Positions 47,465-57,842 are shown, counted from the first letter of the stretch. The stretch is DNA of 64,000 nucleotides from Kutzneria kofuensis (GCF_014203355.1 NZ_JACHIR010000001.1:682001-746000), one strand, 5' to 3'. The notes: generated from the letters alone by a model not told the origin. Program-made: numbers and translations.

Positions 47465-49072
47465 TTACAGGGAGCCGTCGAGGTAGCGGCGGCGGATGGC
47501 GGCGCGGGTGGGGTGGCCGGACCAGCCGGCGGGCATCCGGCCCGACTCGACGAGCACGACGTCGCGGACGCGGACGTTGAAGCGCCTGGCGACGGCGGCG
47601 CGGACGGCGTCGACGACGGCGGACAGGTCGAGGTCGTCCGGCGGGACGTGCTGGGAGCGTTCGGCGACGACGACAACGGCCTCGCCGAAGGAGAGGGCGA
47701 CCACCCGGTCGGGGCGGACGGCGGGGTGCGCGGCGCGGGCGACCAGTTCGACCTCGTGCGGGTCGAGCCGGCGGCCGTCGACGGTGAGCAGGTCCTCCTG
47801 CCGTCCCAGCACGAACAGCTCCCCCTCGTGCAGGAAGCCGAGATCGCCGGTGCGAAGCCAGTCCCGACCGTCCAAAGAGACCAGTTCCTGCCGGACGGCC
47901 ACGGCCCCGCCGGAGAGCCAGATCTCGCCGACCATGCCGTCGGGCAGCGGCCAGCTGGCGCCGGGATCGACCACCAGCACCAAGCCGTCGACGGGCACAC
48001 CGCTGGACACGAGCAGCGAAGACCGGCCGTCGGTGCGCAGGACGGCCTTGCCGGCGGCCAACTGCTCCCGGTCGACGGTGATCCGCCGCGGCGGCGCGGC
48101 CGGGGCTGTCATCGTCACGGGGCCGACGGCGCCGACGGCGCTGTAGCAGGTGCGGAACGCCTGCGGCGGCAGCCCGCACTGGCCGAACACGTCGATGGCC
48201 ACCCGCACGGTGCTGGCGTTGATCGACTCGCCACCGTCCAGCATGGTGCTGACCTGCGACAACCGCAGCCAGGACCGGTCCTGCTCGGTGGTGCGGGACG
48301 CGCAGTAGGCCAGCGCGAAGTCCGGTGCGGCGGTGATCACGTCCTGGCCGGAGGCCAGCGCCTGCAGCCACCGGCGGGGCTGCTCCAGTACCGAGGACTG
48401 CTCAAGCAGCACGGCCCGCAGCCGGCCGGCCAGCGGCGCGGCGACGCCGAGCACGAAGCCGAGGTCGTAGCACAAGGGCAGCCAGTTCACGGTGACCGAG
48501 CGTCCGGTGACAGCCCGGAACGCGGAGATCGCGCGGCTGCCGGCGGCGGCCAGGTCGCCGTGGCTCAACGCGGTCCCGAACGGGTCGGTGCCGGGGTCGA
48601 CCGGGTAGCGCAGCATGGCGATGTCGCTCGCGGTGGCCGGGTACCGCGCCAGCTCGTCGTCGGGCATGGCGTCCACGAGCACCACCGGCGCGTCGAAGAA
48701 CGCCTGCACGCGGGGCTTGGCGGCGCTGGTGGTGAGCACGGCCGTCGCCAGGCAGTCGTTCAGCACCGCGCTCACGTGCTCGGGGTGATCGTCGAGGTCG
48801 CCGAGGTCGAGCGGCACGGCGATCACACCCGCCCAGAACGCCGCCAGCAGCGCCACGACGTCGTCGACCCCCTGCGGCGCGAGCACGACGGCCCGGCTGC
48901 CCGGTCCGGCGACCCGCCGCAGCGCGGCGGCGGTGGATGCGACCCTGCGGTGCAGCGAACCCCAGGTCGCGGTGACCGACAGCCCGTCGAGGCTGGTGCT
49001 GTGGTCGACGTAGGTCACGGCTGCGTCGTCGGCGTTGGTGGCGGCCCATGCGGCGAGGTGGTCGGTGAGCAC
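47465..49072 (-). CDS. Fatty-acyl-AMP-ligase homologue with altered catalytic motifs
   Basis: A 535-residue ANL-superfamily protein closest to fatty-acyl-AMP ligases (FadD32 group). LGDLDDHPEHVSAVL, NWLPLCYDLGFVLG, RTGDLGFLHEGELFVLGR and QEDLLTVDGRRLDPHEVE are well kept. The P-loop (normally YTSGST..P.G) is YPVDPGTDPFG, the core YG.AE motif is YSAVGAV, and the C-terminal catalytic Lys is replaced (SGHPTRAAIRRRYL). Adenylation activity is therefore doubtful. The GTG start has GGAGG upstream. There is no acyl carrier protein or polyketide synthase gene nearby. Confidence 0.85.
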   Translation of the reverse strand: MLTDHLAAWAATNADDAAVTYVDHSTSLDGLSVTATWGSLHRRVASTAAALRRVAGPGSRAVVLAPQGVDDVVALLAAFWAGVIAVPLDLGDLDDHPEHVSAVLNDCLATAVLTTSAAKPRVQAFFDAPVVLVDAMPDDELARYPATASDIAMLRYPVDPGTDPFGTALSHGDLAAAGSRAISAFRAVTGRSVTVNWLPLCYDLGFVLGVAAPLAGRLRAVLLEQSSVLEQPRRWLQALASGQDVITAAPDFALAYCASRTTEQDRSWLRLSQVSTMLDGGESINASTVRVAIDVFGQCGLPPQAFRTCYSAVGAVGPVTMTAPAAPPRRITVDREQLAAGKAVLRTDGRSSLLVSSGVPVDGLVLVVDPGASWPLPDGMVGEIWLSGGAVAVRQELVSLDGRDWLRTGDLGFLHEGELFVLGRQEDLLTVDGRRLDPHEVELVARAAHPAVRPDRVVALSFGEAVVVVAERSQHVPPDDLDLSAVVDAVRAAVARRFNVRVRDVVLVESGRMPAGWSGHPTRAAIRRRYLDGSL

Positions 49073-49089
49073 GGTTCCTCCAAACGAGA

Positions 49090-49128
49090 GGGGACCCCGT
49101 CGGACATCCAGTGTCCGACGGGGTCCCC
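49090..49128. terminator. Strong terminator hairpin between subtilase and FAAL-like genes
   Basis: A perfect 17-bp stem (GGGGACCCCGTCGGACA with its complement) around TCCAG lies 14 bp past the subtilase stop on the minus strand and about 20 bp before the FAAL-like start. No T-run follows. Confidence 0.8.
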
Positions 49129-49142
49129 GAACCGCAACAGGC

Positions 49143-52100
49143 TTAACCGATCGTGTAGCTGTACGGAACGCCGGCCAGCTCGTCGCCGCTGAGCAGCACG
49201 CCGTTGAAGTTGTCCACGTACAGCACGCCGCTCACCTTCGTGCCCTTCGCCCCGGTCGGGGTGATGGTCACGGTGATGGTCGCCGTCTGACCGGGGGCCA
49301 GCTGCACCGGCGCGAAGTCCGGCGCTCCCGCGTCCACGCTGTACCGCCACAGGTCACCGGTGGTGCTGGTGGCCGAGGTGTCGAACGCCTGGGCGTGGAC
49401 CTGCGCGGCCAGCGTCGCCGAGCCGGTGACCTCGCCGTCCTCCGGGCCGACCGGGGTGGCCACGGCCAGCCACTGGCCCTGGGTGACCTCCGGCGCGGCC
49501 GTGCTGCCGGTGGCCGAGTTGCCGCGCGGCGAGCCGTAGATCTCGGCCACGCCGCTGAACCCGGACGCGTCGAAGTCGGCCGGCAGCGTCGCGTTCTGCT
49601 GGATGGTGAGCGACCGGGTCTCGGTCGGCACCAGCCAGGCGGTCCCGGTCGCCGTCGCCGGCTGCGGGATGGACTGGTCGGCCGAGGTCCCCGGCAGCAC
49701 CGCCAGCGCCTGGTCGACCTCCGTGGTCAGGCGTGGGTCGACGAACACCGCCTCCGGGGCGACGCCGTTGTTGCGCACCTTCACCTGCACGGTGATCGGC
49801 TTGCCGGCCACGACCGTGCCGCTGGGCAGGCCGGTGACCGTCGCGTCGACCACGTTGAACTTCAGGTGCCCGGTAAACGGCTGGGACAGCGCCGTGCCGC
49901 TGACGCCCTGGTTGACGTTGATCACCAGTTCCCAGCGGCCCTTCTCCGGCGCCCGCACGTACGACTGCAGCGTCTTGGTCCGGACATTGCCGTTCGCTCC
50001 GGGCTGCTGGTTGGTCGACAGCGACACGATCTGGCCGCTGGGCGACTGCAGCGCGGCGTAGACGGTCTGGTTCGGGTCACCGCCGAGGCTGACGTCCAGG
50101 CCGAAGTCCTTCTTGCCGGCCGGCACGTCGAACCAGTACGTCTGGGTCTGCGCCGGCGCGAAGTCGCGGCCGTTGCCGCCGACGATCGTGCCGCTGAACG
50201 CGCCGCCGTTGGCGGTCGTGATCAGGCTGCGCAGCGTGAACGGCACCGAGGTGACCGCGCCCAGCTGGGTGTCCAGCTCGACCGCGGCCGACAGGTCGCC
50301 GGGCTGGTCCGGCGTCTTGGCGGTGACGTGGAAGGTGCCGGACTGGCCGGGCTTGAGGGTCAGCGTCTTCGGGCTCACCGAACCGAAGTCGGTGTACTTG
50401 GTGCTGGTGAACTCGTAGGCCACGTTGCCCTTGAAGCCGGTCGCGCCCTTGGTCGCGTAGAACACCGCGGTCCAGGCGCCCGGCGCCGGGTTCCGCACGT
50501 CGACCCGGCCGTGGTTGGCCTGGCTGCTGCTGTTCTGCGGCCGGGAGTCGACCTGGTACACGCCGTTCGGGTCGATCAGCGCCATCCGGATCGTCGCGCT
50601 CTGCGAGGAGTTGCCCGGCCAGGCCAGGTCGCCCTGCAGGTGGTCGGCGCCGAACGGGACCTGGAACTTGGTCGTGGCGTACGCCCGGGTCGCGCTGGTG
50701 CCGTCGACGAAGGTCGGCGTCGAGGGCGAGGTGACGTCCAGCGCGATGCTGCTGGTGGTGTCGGCCAGCGTCTTGCCCAGCACGCGGCCGTGCGCGGACA
50801 CCGTCTGCGTGTTCGGGCTGGTGTTGGTGATCGTCAGCGGCTCGCTGACGGTCGAACCGGGCTTGCCGACCGCCGTCAGCTGGGTGTCGCCGCCGGTGGT
50901 GGTGGCCAGCAGGCCGGCGCCCTGCGCCGCCGGCTTGCCGTTGCCGTCCTGGATGGACATGGCGGCCCGGACCGCGGCGTAGGTGTTCATCTCGCCGGCG
51001 CCCTGCTCGTAGGCGGGGTGGCCGAGGTCGGTGGCGGTGCTGGTGAGGATCTGCTTGACCAGCTGCGGGCTCGGCTTGGCGCCGTGGTGGGTGTTCTTGT
51101 ACGCCTCGATGACCAGCGCGGCGCCGCCGGCGATGAACGGCGCGGCCTCGCTGGTGCCGCCGAAGGTGCGGATGTTGGACGGCCGGCCCTGCTCGTCGGT
51201 GCAGCCGGCGAACCGCGGGTCGGCGTCGCACACCGACCAGCCGGACTCGCCCGGCGCGACCAGGTCCGGCACCCGGCCGAGGTCGTCGATGCCGCCGGAG
51301 GACAGCGAGGACATGTTGTCGTTCGCCCAGGTCTTGGCGAAGGTGCGGGCGCCCCGCTCGCCGGTCTGCGCGTACAGCCGGTAGTTGGTGACCGAGCCGG
51401 CGGAGATCACGTGCGGGTCGACCGCCGGGGTGCCCATGGTGCCGCTCGGGCCGGCGTCGCCGCTGGAGGCGACGACGGTGACGCCCGCGGCGACCGCGGC
51501 GTCGTTGGCCAGCGCGACCGGGTCGACGCCGTCGGCCGGGAACGGGTTGCCGCCCAGCGACTCGTTGATCACGTCGACGTTGTCGTTGTTCACGGCGTAG
51601 TCGATGGCCTGCAGGATGATCGAGTTGGTGACCAGCTCGGCGCTGCCGAAGATGTTCAGGCCGACCAGGCTCGCGCCCGGCGCGATGCCCCGCACGGTCA
51701 CGTTGCAGCCCTTGGGCAGCGGGTGCGCGGCGGCGACCACAGTGGACAGGTCGTAGGTCACGCGGCCCTGTGCCGCGATGGAACTGGCGTCGCCGAAGGC
51801 TTCCTCGCCGGACTGCGGCCCGTTCGGGTCGGTCCCGGAGAAGTCCTGGTAGTCGCTGAAGACGGGGGTGCCGTCGGCGCGGATGAAGTCGGGGTTGTGC
51901 GGGTCCATGCCGTCCGCGATCCACGCGACCGTCACGCCCTTGCCGTCCACGATGTTCTGCGCCTGGGGCAGGTTCGGGTTGGTGTAGGCGGTGTGCGTGG
52001 TCTGCAGCGCCTCCGGCTCCAACAGCGGCTTGCTCGGGTCGGTCGGGCACGTGCCCGGCGCCAGCGGCTGGTCGGCCGCGGCCTTGAGCTGCTGCTTCTG

Positions 52101-52502
52101 CGCGGCGTCCAGCTGCTTGACCGACCGGGTGCGGTCCGGCACGACGGCCGCCACGTTCGGGTCAGCGGCGAGCTTGCCGGCCTCCGCGTCGGTGACCTTG
52201 GCCGAGAAGCCGTTGAGCACGTCGAACGCCTTCACGTTCTGCGCGCCGACCTGCTTGGCCTGGTTCACCAGCGGGGCCTGCTCCTGGCCGACGGTCTGCT
52301 TGCGCTGGGTGCGCTGGGCCTTGGGTGATAACTCGGGATGCTGGTTCTTCAGCACCACGATCACCGACTGCTTGCTCCCCTGGGCCAGCGCCTGGTCGGC
52401 GGCGGCCGCGCCGGCGGCCATCGCGTTCGGGCCGGTCGCGGCGAGCACGCCGGTGACCGTGGCCACGACGAGCACCAGTCTTCGGCGTTGTTGGCGGAAC
52501 AT
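49143..52502 (-). CDS. Large secreted subtilisin-family (S8) protein
   Basis: A 1119-residue exported protein: signal peptide (VLVVATVTGVLAATGPNAMA), inhibitor_I9-like propeptide (VIVVLKNQHPELSP, LNGFSAKVTDAEAG), S8 domain (~150-560), then several beta-sandwich repeats to the C-terminus. The catalytic Asp is in VAWIADGMDP and the Ser in FGGTSEAAPF, with SLGG for the oxyanion Asn region. No canonical HGTHVAG box is present; its place is taken by EEAFGDASSIAAQGR. Catalysis may therefore be altered. The ATG (MFRQQRRR) follows GAGG at about 9 nt. Confidence 0.88.
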   Translation of the reverse strand: MFRQQRRRLVLVVATVTGVLAATGPNAMAAGAAAADQALAQGSKQSVIVVLKNQHPELSPKAQRTQRKQTVGQEQAPLVNQAKQVGAQNVKAFDVLNGFSAKVTDAEAGKLAADPNVAAVVPDRTRSVKQLDAAQKQQLKAAADQPLAPGTCPTDPSKPLLEPEALQTTHTAYTNPNLPQAQNIVDGKGVTVAWIADGMDPHNPDFIRADGTPVFSDYQDFSGTDPNGPQSGEEAFGDASSIAAQGRVTYDLSTVVAAAHPLPKGCNVTVRGIAPGASLVGLNIFGSAELVTNSIILQAIDYAVNNDNVDVINESLGGNPFPADGVDPVALANDAAVAAGVTVVASSGDAGPSGTMGTPAVDPHVISAGSVTNYRLYAQTGERGARTFAKTWANDNMSSLSSGGIDDLGRVPDLVAPGESGWSVCDADPRFAGCTDEQGRPSNIRTFGGTSEAAPFIAGGAALVIEAYKNTHHGAKPSPQLVKQILTSTATDLGHPAYEQGAGEMNTYAAVRAAMSIQDGNGKPAAQGAGLLATTTGGDTQLTAVGKPGSTVSEPLTITNTSPNTQTVSAHGRVLGKTLADTTSSIALDVTSPSTPTFVDGTSATRAYATTKFQVPFGADHLQGDLAWPGNSSQSATIRMALIDPNGVYQVDSRPQNSSSQANHGRVDVRNPAPGAWTAVFYATKGATGFKGNVAYEFTSTKYTDFGSVSPKTLTLKPGQSGTFHVTAKTPDQPGDLSAAVELDTQLGAVTSVPFTLRSLITTANGGAFSGTIVGGNGRDFAPAQTQTYWFDVPAGKKDFGLDVSLGGDPNQTVYAALQSPSGQIVSLSTNQQPGANGNVRTKTLQSYVRAPEKGRWELVINVNQGVSGTALSQPFTGHLKFNVVDATVTGLPSGTVVAGKPITVQVKVRNNGVAPEAVFVDPRLTTEVDQALAVLPGTSADQSIPQPATATGTAWLVPTETRSLTIQQNATLPADFDASGFSGVAEIYGSPRGNSATGSTAAPEVTQGQWLAVATPVGPEDGEVTGSATLAAQVHAQAFDTSATSTTGDLWRYSVDAGAPDFAPVQLAPGQTATITVTITPTGAKGTKVSGVLYVDNFNGVLLSGDELAGVPYSYTIG

Positions 52503-52804
52503 CCGCGCACACCTCATTCCGGGTGACTTCACATCGGACCGCCGGAGCCTATGCGCGCTCCCGGCCGGAAAGTCACGGGCAATGGTGGCCAGTTCCGGCC
52601 GAACGAGAACTAACGGACAGAACGCCACTGTAACTGTTAACAGGAATAAGGAAATACGCCCGGTTGGCGACTGGCGGATTTGTTGCCGGCGGCGTAAAAG
52701 CGCCGTGAACTGGTGACGATCACCAAGGGGAACCGACCAGATGCGTACCGTAGCACGCCCTTGCGCCGGCCGCCGTAAGAGATCGGTAACGTGGCCGAGC
52801 GTGT
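52503..52804. other. Divergent promoter region between subtilase and dipZ
   Basis: Just over 300 bp. It holds the promoters of both divergent genes and a palindrome CTGTTAACAG at 52634-52643 in a relatively AT-rich stretch. No small ORF with a good ribosome site was found. Confidence 0.4.
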
Positions 52805-54505
52805 ATGGGCAGTAGCCTTGCCCGCATGGTCACGTTGGTCGTCGTCGGGTTTCTGGCCGGGGTGATCACCAGTCTCTCCCCCTGCGTGCTGCCGGTGCTG
52901 CCGATCGTGCTCACCTCGGGCGGGCCGCAGCACCGCAAGTGGCGGCCGTACCTGGTCATCGCCGGCCTCGTGTTGAGTTTCGCGCTGTCCACGCTGTTCG
53001 GCTCGCTGGTGCTGACCGCGCTCGGGCTGCCCCAGACGCTGCTGCGCGACGCCGGCATCGCCGTGCTGGCGCTGATCGGCGTCGGGCTGGTCTGGCCGCG
53101 GTTCGGGGACCTGTTGGAACGGCCGTTCGCTCGGTTGGGCGGCCGTCCGGTGAATCCCGACGGCAACGGAATCGTGCTCGGTCTCGGCCTCGGGCTCCTT
53201 TTCGTGCCGTGTGCCGGTCCCGTGCTCGCCACCATCGCCGTCATCGGCGCCAATCACACGTTCAGCGCCGGCGCGCTGGCGCTCACCGCCGCTTTCGCCA
53301 TCGGCTGCGGCGTGCCGTTGCTCGTTCTCGCCGTCGCCGGTGACGCCCTCTCCCGCCGGTTGTCCGCCATTCGCACCCGGGCCCGCGGATTCCGCGTCAC
53401 CAGCGGCGTCGTGATGCTCGTGGTCGCCGCCGCGATCGCTTTGAACCTCACCGACGGATTGCAGTCGGCCGTGCCCGGATATACGAGTGCGTTGCAGCAA
53501 TCCGTGGAGAGCAATTCCGAGGCGCAGGGCGAGTTGCACGGGCTGTCCGGCTCCGGCGACGCCGCCCCCTCCTCCCCCGGCGTCTCGTGCCAACCCGGCG
53601 GCGCGACGCTGCGGGACTGCGGCAAGGCCCCCGAGTTCACCGGCATCACCGACTGGATCAACTCGTCGCCACTCACCCTGGCCGGGCTGCGCGGCAAGGT
53701 CGTGCTGATCGACTTCTGGACGTACAGCTGCATCAACTGCCAGCGCACCCTGCCGCACGTCGAGTCCTGGTACCAGGCCTACCACCAGGCCGGGCTGGAG
53801 ATCATCGGCGTGCACACGCCCGAGTTCGCCTTCGAGCACGACGTCGCCAACATCAGGGCACAGGCCCAGTCGCTCGGCGTGCGCTACCCCGTCGCCGTCG
53901 ACAACGGCTATTCGACCTGGAACGCCTACAGCAACCAGTACTGGCCCGCCGAGTACCTCATCGACGCCGCCGGCAACCTCCGGCACGTCAACTTCGGCGA
54001 GGGCGACTACAGCGGCACCGAGCAGCTCATCCGTCAGCTCCTCACCAGCGCCTCGTCCACTGTGGACCTTCCCGCCGCCACCGACGTCGCCGACACCACC
54101 CCCGCCGAGCAGCAGACCCCCGAGACCTACCTCGGTTCCCAGTACGCCCCGCTCCACGTCACCGGCAAGACGCCCAGTGGCAGCAACAACCAGCTGTTCC
54201 AGTTCCCCTCGGCCCTGCAACCGGACACCTTCGCCCTGGCCGGCGCCTGGCAGGGACAGGCCGAGTCGCTGACGTCCGGTCCCGGCGCCCAGTTGGAACT
54301 CAGCTACCAGGCGCGGGACGTCTACCTCGTGCTGGGCGGTTCCGGCACCGTCACCGTGCAGGTGGACGGCAAGGCCACCCAGACCGTCGCCGTGTCCGGC
54401 GTCCCCAAGCTCTACACCCTGGTGGACAACGGCCCCTACCAGCGCTCGACGCTGACGCTGGGCTTCACCCCCGGCATCGACGCCTACGACTTCACTTTTG
54501 GCTGA
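52805..54505 (+). CDS. dipZ: DipZ: CcdA-type membrane domain fused to a thioredoxin-like domain
   Basis: A 566-residue fusion protein. Residues 1-~220 are a CcdA/DsbD-type membrane domain, with the reactive cysteines in SPCVLPVLPIV and VPCAGPVLA. A thioredoxin-like domain (about 275-430) carries the redox pair Cys309-x-x-Cys312 in YSCINCQ. A C-terminal DipZ domain (NQLFQFPSALQPDTFALAG onward) follows, as in the Mycobacterium tuberculosis protein. It passes reducing power across the membrane to extracytoplasmic proteins. Start ATG 52805 or 52826; neither has a clear ribosome site. It overlaps the end of rhaB on the other strand by 22 bp. Confidence 0.94.
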   Translation: MGSSLARMVTLVVVGFLAGVITSLSPCVLPVLPIVLTSGGPQHRKWRPYLVIAGLVLSFALSTLFGSLVLTALGLPQTLLRDAGIAVLALIGVGLVWPRFGDLLERPFARLGGRPVNPDGNGIVLGLGLGLLFVPCAGPVLATIAVIGANHTFSAGALALTAAFAIGCGVPLLVLAVAGDALSRRLSAIRTRARGFRVTSGVVMLVVAAAIALNLTDGLQSAVPGYTSALQQSVESNSEAQGELHGLSGSGDAAPSSPGVSCQPGGATLRDCGKAPEFTGITDWINSSPLTLAGLRGKVVLIDFWTYSCINCQRTLPHVESWYQAYHQAGLEIIGVHTPEFAFEHDVANIRAQAQSLGVRYPVAVDNGYSTWNAYSNQYWPAEYLIDAAGNLRHVNFGEGDYSGTEQLIRQLLTSASSTVDLPAATDVADTTPAEQQTPETYLGSQYAPLHVTGKTPSGSNNQLFQFPSALQPDTFALAGAWQGQAESLTSGPGAQLELSYQARDVYLVLGGSGTVTVQVDGKATQTVAVSGVPKLYTLVDNGPYQRSTLTLGFTPGIDAYDFTFG

Positions 54506-55818
54506 CCCGGCGACGGGTCGTAGCGGCGGACCTCCTGGGTGGCGGCGACGAGCTGGCGCGGGTCGGGGATGCCGGCCTGTACCAGCAGGTTGCCGAGGGC
54601 GGTGGCCTCGACGGGGCCGGCGAGGACGGGCAGGCGGCAGGCGTCGGCGGTGAGTTGGCAGAGAAGCTCGTTCTGCGAACCGCCGCCGACGATGTGCACG
54701 ACGTCGATCTCCTTGCCGGACAGGCGTTGCGCGTCGAGCAGGGTGTCGCGGTAGGCCTGGGCGAGGCTGTCGAGGATGCAGCGGACGATCTCGGGCGGAT
54801 CGGCGGGAACGGGTTGGCCGGTGCGGCGGCAGGCGTCGACGATCCGGGCGGGCATGTCGCCGGGGGGCAGGAACTCGGGGGCATTGGGGTCGATGACGGC
54901 CCGGCGGGGCAGACCGGCGGCGGTCTTGAGCAGGTCGTCGCGGCCGAGATCCCACACCCGAAGGGATTCCTCCAGCAGCCAGAGGCCCATGACGTTCCGC
55001 AGGTACCGGACGGTGCCGCCGACGCCGGCCTCGTTGGTGAAGTTGGCGGCGAGGCTCTCGGTGGAGAGAACGGGGCGATCGAGCTCGACGCCGACCAACG
55101 ACCAGGTGCCGCAGGAGATGTAGCCGAAGCGGTCGGTCCGAGCGGGGACGGCGTAGACGGCGGAGGCGGTGTCGTGCGAACCGACGCTGACGACGTTCCG
55201 GCCGAGGGAAGAACCAGGCCGGCGGATCGGAGGGAACAGGGCCGAGGGAATGCCCAGGCGGGACATCAGACCGGTGGCCCACTGTCCAGTTCGGACGTCG
55301 AGCAGCTGCGTGGTGGAGGCGTTGGTGTGCTCGGCGCCGATCTCGCCGGTGAGCCAGTACGCGACGAGATCGGGGATGAGCAGCAGGTGCGAAGCCTGCT
55401 GCGCCAACGGATCGGCCACGAGCTGGAACAGGGTGTTGATGGGCAGGATCTGGATGCCGGTGACGTCGTACAGCTCGGCGGCCGGCACCTTCGAGAGGAC
55501 CTGCTCGACGACGCCGTCGGTGCGGGAATCCCGGTAGCACACCGGATCGGCCAGCAACTCGCCGGAAGCATCGAGCAGACCGTAGTCCACGGCCCACGAG
55601 TCGATACCGATGCTACGGACGTCCAAGCCCCGTAAGCCTTCCTCCACGGAGCGACGGAGGAAGGCGGCGTCCCAGCGCAGCGCACCGTCCCGAACGGCCG
55701 GACGGTACGAGAACCGGGACACCTCCCGCAGCGACAGCCGGTCGGCCTCGACGCGCCCGAGCATCACCCGCCCGCTGGACGCGCCGAGGTCGACGGCTGC
55801 GTAGGAACCGCTGGTCAT
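54484..55818 (-). CDS. rhaB: L-rhamnulokinase
   Basis: A 444-residue FGGY-family kinase. It phosphorylates L-rhamnulose at C1, the second catabolic step. Signatures are AAVDLGASSGRVMLG at the N-terminus, IGIDSWAVDYGLLD, NTLFQL, the catalytic-region SVGSHDTASAV and the C-terminal HIVGGGSQN ATP-binding loop. The ATG overlaps the rhaEW stop by ATGA. It is the last gene of the rhamnose operon and runs 22 bp into the end of dipZ on the opposite strand. Confidence 0.94.
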   Translation of the reverse strand: MTSGSYAAVDLGASSGRVMLGRVEADRLSLREVSRFSYRPAVRDGALRWDAAFLRRSVEEGLRGLDVRSIGIDSWAVDYGLLDASGELLADPVCYRDSRTDGVVEQVLSKVPAAELYDVTGIQILPINTLFQLVADPLAQQASHLLLIPDLVAYWLTGEIGAEHTNASTTQLLDVRTGQWATGLMSRLGIPSALFPPIRRPGSSLGRNVVSVGSHDTASAVYAVPARTDRFGYISCGTWSLVGVELDRPVLSTESLAANFTNEAGVGGTVRYLRNVMGLWLLEESLRVWDLGRDDLLKTAAGLPRRAVIDPNAPEFLPPGDMPARIVDACRRTGQPVPADPPEIVRCILDSLAQAYRDTLLDAQRLSGKEIDVVHIVGGGSQNELLCQLTADACRLPVLAGPVEATALGNLLVQAGIPDPRQLVAATQEVRRYDPSPGQPKVKS

Positions 55819-57842
55819 CGCAGGAAGGCCGCGGCGACGCCGGCATCGACCGGCACGTGCAGGCCGGTGGTGCGGGACAGCTCGCCGCCGGTGAGCACGA
55901 AGATCGCGGCGGCGACGTGCTCGGGCAGCACCTCCTCCTTCAACAGGGTGCGCTGCGCGTAGTACTCGCCCAGCTTCTCCTCTGGCACCCCGTACACGGC
56001 GGCCCGCTGCGCGCCCCAACCGGACGAGAAGATGCCGGAACCCCGAACCACCGCATCGGGATTGACGCCGTTGACCCGGATGCCGTGGGCGGCGAGTTCG
56101 GCGGCGAGCAGCCGGACCTGGTGCGCCTGGTCGGCCTTGGCGGACCCGTAGGCGACATTGTTGGGGCCGGCGAAAACGGCGTTCTTGCTGACCACGTAGA
56201 CGATGTCGCCGCCGATGCCCTGCGCGATCATCGTCCGGGCGGCGGCCCGCGACACCAGGAACGAGCCCCGAGCCATGACGCCGTGCTGGCGGTCCCAGTC
56301 CTCGTCGGTGGTGTCCACCAACGGCTTCGACACCGACAGCCCGGCATTGTTGACGACGAGGTCGATGCCGCCGAACGCCAGGCAGGCAGCGGAAATCGCC
56401 TCGTCGACGGCGTCCGAAGAGGACACGTCGACGTGCACGGCCACCGCGGTGGAGCCGATCTCCTTGGCCACCGCCTCGGCGGCGGCCAGATCACGGTCGG
56501 CGACGACGACACAAGCGCCCTCGGCGGCCAGCCGCAGAGCCGTGGCCCGGCCGATGCCGGAGCCGCCGCCGGTGACGAAGGCGACCCGTGCCGTCAACGG
56601 CTTCGGCTTGGGGCGGCGACGCAGCTTCGCCTCCTCCAGCTCCCAGTACTCGATCCGGAACTTCTCGCTCTCCGGGATCGGCGCGTACCGGGACACGGAC
56701 TCGGCCCCGCGCATGACGTTGATGGCGTTGACGTAGAACTCCCCGGCCACCCGGGCGGTCTGCTCGTCGGCGCCGAAGGAGAACATGCCGATGCCCGGCA
56801 CCAGCACGATCGCCGGATCGGCCCCGCGCATCGCCGGCGAGTCCGGCGATGCGTGCCGCTCGTAGTAGGCCCGGTAGTCCTCGCGGTACTCGTGGTGCAG
56901 CACCCGCAGCCGCTCCACCACGGTCTCGAACGGCGCGTCGGCCGGCGTGTCCAGGATCAGCGGCCGAACCTTGGTGCGCAGGAAGTGATCCGGGCACGAG
57001 GTCCCCAGCGCCGCCAGCTCCGGGGCCTTCGAGCCGGCCAGGAACTCCAGCACCTCCGCGGAGTCCGTGAAGTGCCCGACCTGACGGTTGTCCGTCGACG
57101 CCAGCCCGCGGACCACCGGCGCCAGCGCGGCCGCGCGAGCACGCCGAGCCTCGGGCGCAAGCGCTTGCCGTTCGGGAACGACGGCGCCGAAGGGATCGGC
57201 CGAACCGCGAGAGTCCAGGAATTCCTGCGCCCGCCGGATGATCTCCAACGAGTTTGCCTGGCACTCCTGCGAAGTAGCGCCCCACGCGGTGATCCCGTGC
57301 CCGCCGAGGATCACGCCGATGGCCGCCGGATTGGCCCGCTTGATCTCGGCGATGTCCAGCCCCAGCTGGAAACCCGGCCGCCGCCAGTCCACCCACGCCA
57401 CCCGGTCGCCGAAGCACTCCCGGGTCAGCGCCGGCCCGTCCGCCGCCGTCGCCAGCGCGATGCCGGCATCCGGGTGCAGGTGGTCGACGTGCGCGGCGTC
57501 GACCAGGCCGTGCATGGCCGTGTCGATGGACGGCGCGGCGCCGCCCTTGCCGTGCAGGCAGAAGTCGAACGCGGCGACCATCTCGTCCTCGCGCTCCACC
57601 CCCGGATACACGTCCACCATGGCCCGCAACCGGTCCAGCCGCAGCACGGCCAGCCCGGCCTCGGTCAGGGTGCCGAGATCACCGCCGGATCCCTTGACCC
57701 ACATCAGTTCCACGTCGCCGCCGGTGACCGGGTCCCGGTCCACCGCCTTGCACGACGCGTTGCCGCCGGCGTAGTTGGTGTTGCGCCGGTCCGCGCCGAT
57801 CGTGTGCGCACGATCCAACAACAAGGAGACTTCCGGGTTCAC
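55815..57842 (-). CDS. rhaEW: Bifunctional rhamnulose-1-phosphate aldolase / short-chain dehydrogenase
   Basis: A 675-residue two-domain enzyme of the RhaEW/YuxG type. Residues about 1-400 form a class-II aldolase ([24 protein letters not shown] and [11 protein letters not shown] with the metal ligands). From about 420 there is an SDR domain ([24 protein letters not shown]). It cleaves L-rhamnulose-1-phosphate to DHAP and lactaldehyde and oxidises the latter. I chose the GTG that overlaps the rhaI stop by GTGA and gives MNPEVSLLL; an ATG 9 nt upstream is the alternative. Confidence 0.93.
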   Translation of the reverse strand: MNPEVSLLLDRAHTIGADRRNTNYAGGNASCKAVDRDPVTGGDVELMWVKGSGGDLGTLTEAGLAVLRLDRLRAMVDVYPGVEREDEMVAAFDFCLHGKGGAAPSIDTAMHGLVDAAHVDHLHPDAGIALATAADGPALTRECFGDRVAWVDWRRPGFQLGLDIAEIKRANPAAIGVILGGHGITAWGATSQECQANSLEIIRRAQEFLDSRGSADPFGAVVPERQALAPEARRARAAALAPVVRGLASTDNRQVGHFTDSAEVLEFLAGSKAPELAALGTSCPDHFLRTKVRPLILDTPADAPFETVVERLRVLHHEYREDYRAYYERHASPDSPAMRGADPAIVLVPGIGMFSFGADEQTARVAGEFYVNAINVMRGAESVSRYAPIPESEKFRIEYWELEEAKLRRRPKPKPLTARVAFVTGGGSGIGRATALRLAAEGACVVVADRDLAAAEAVAKEIGSTAVAVHVDVSSSDAVDEAISAACLAFGGIDLVVNNAGLSVSKPLVDTTDEDWDRQHGVMARGSFLVSRAAARTMIAQGIGGDIVYVVSKNAVFAGPNNVAYGSAKADQAHQVRLLAAELAAHGIRVNGVNPDAVVRGSGIFSSGWGAQRAAVYGVPEEKLGEYYAQRTLLKEEVLPEHVAAAIFVLTGGELSRTTGLHVPVDAGVAAAFLR

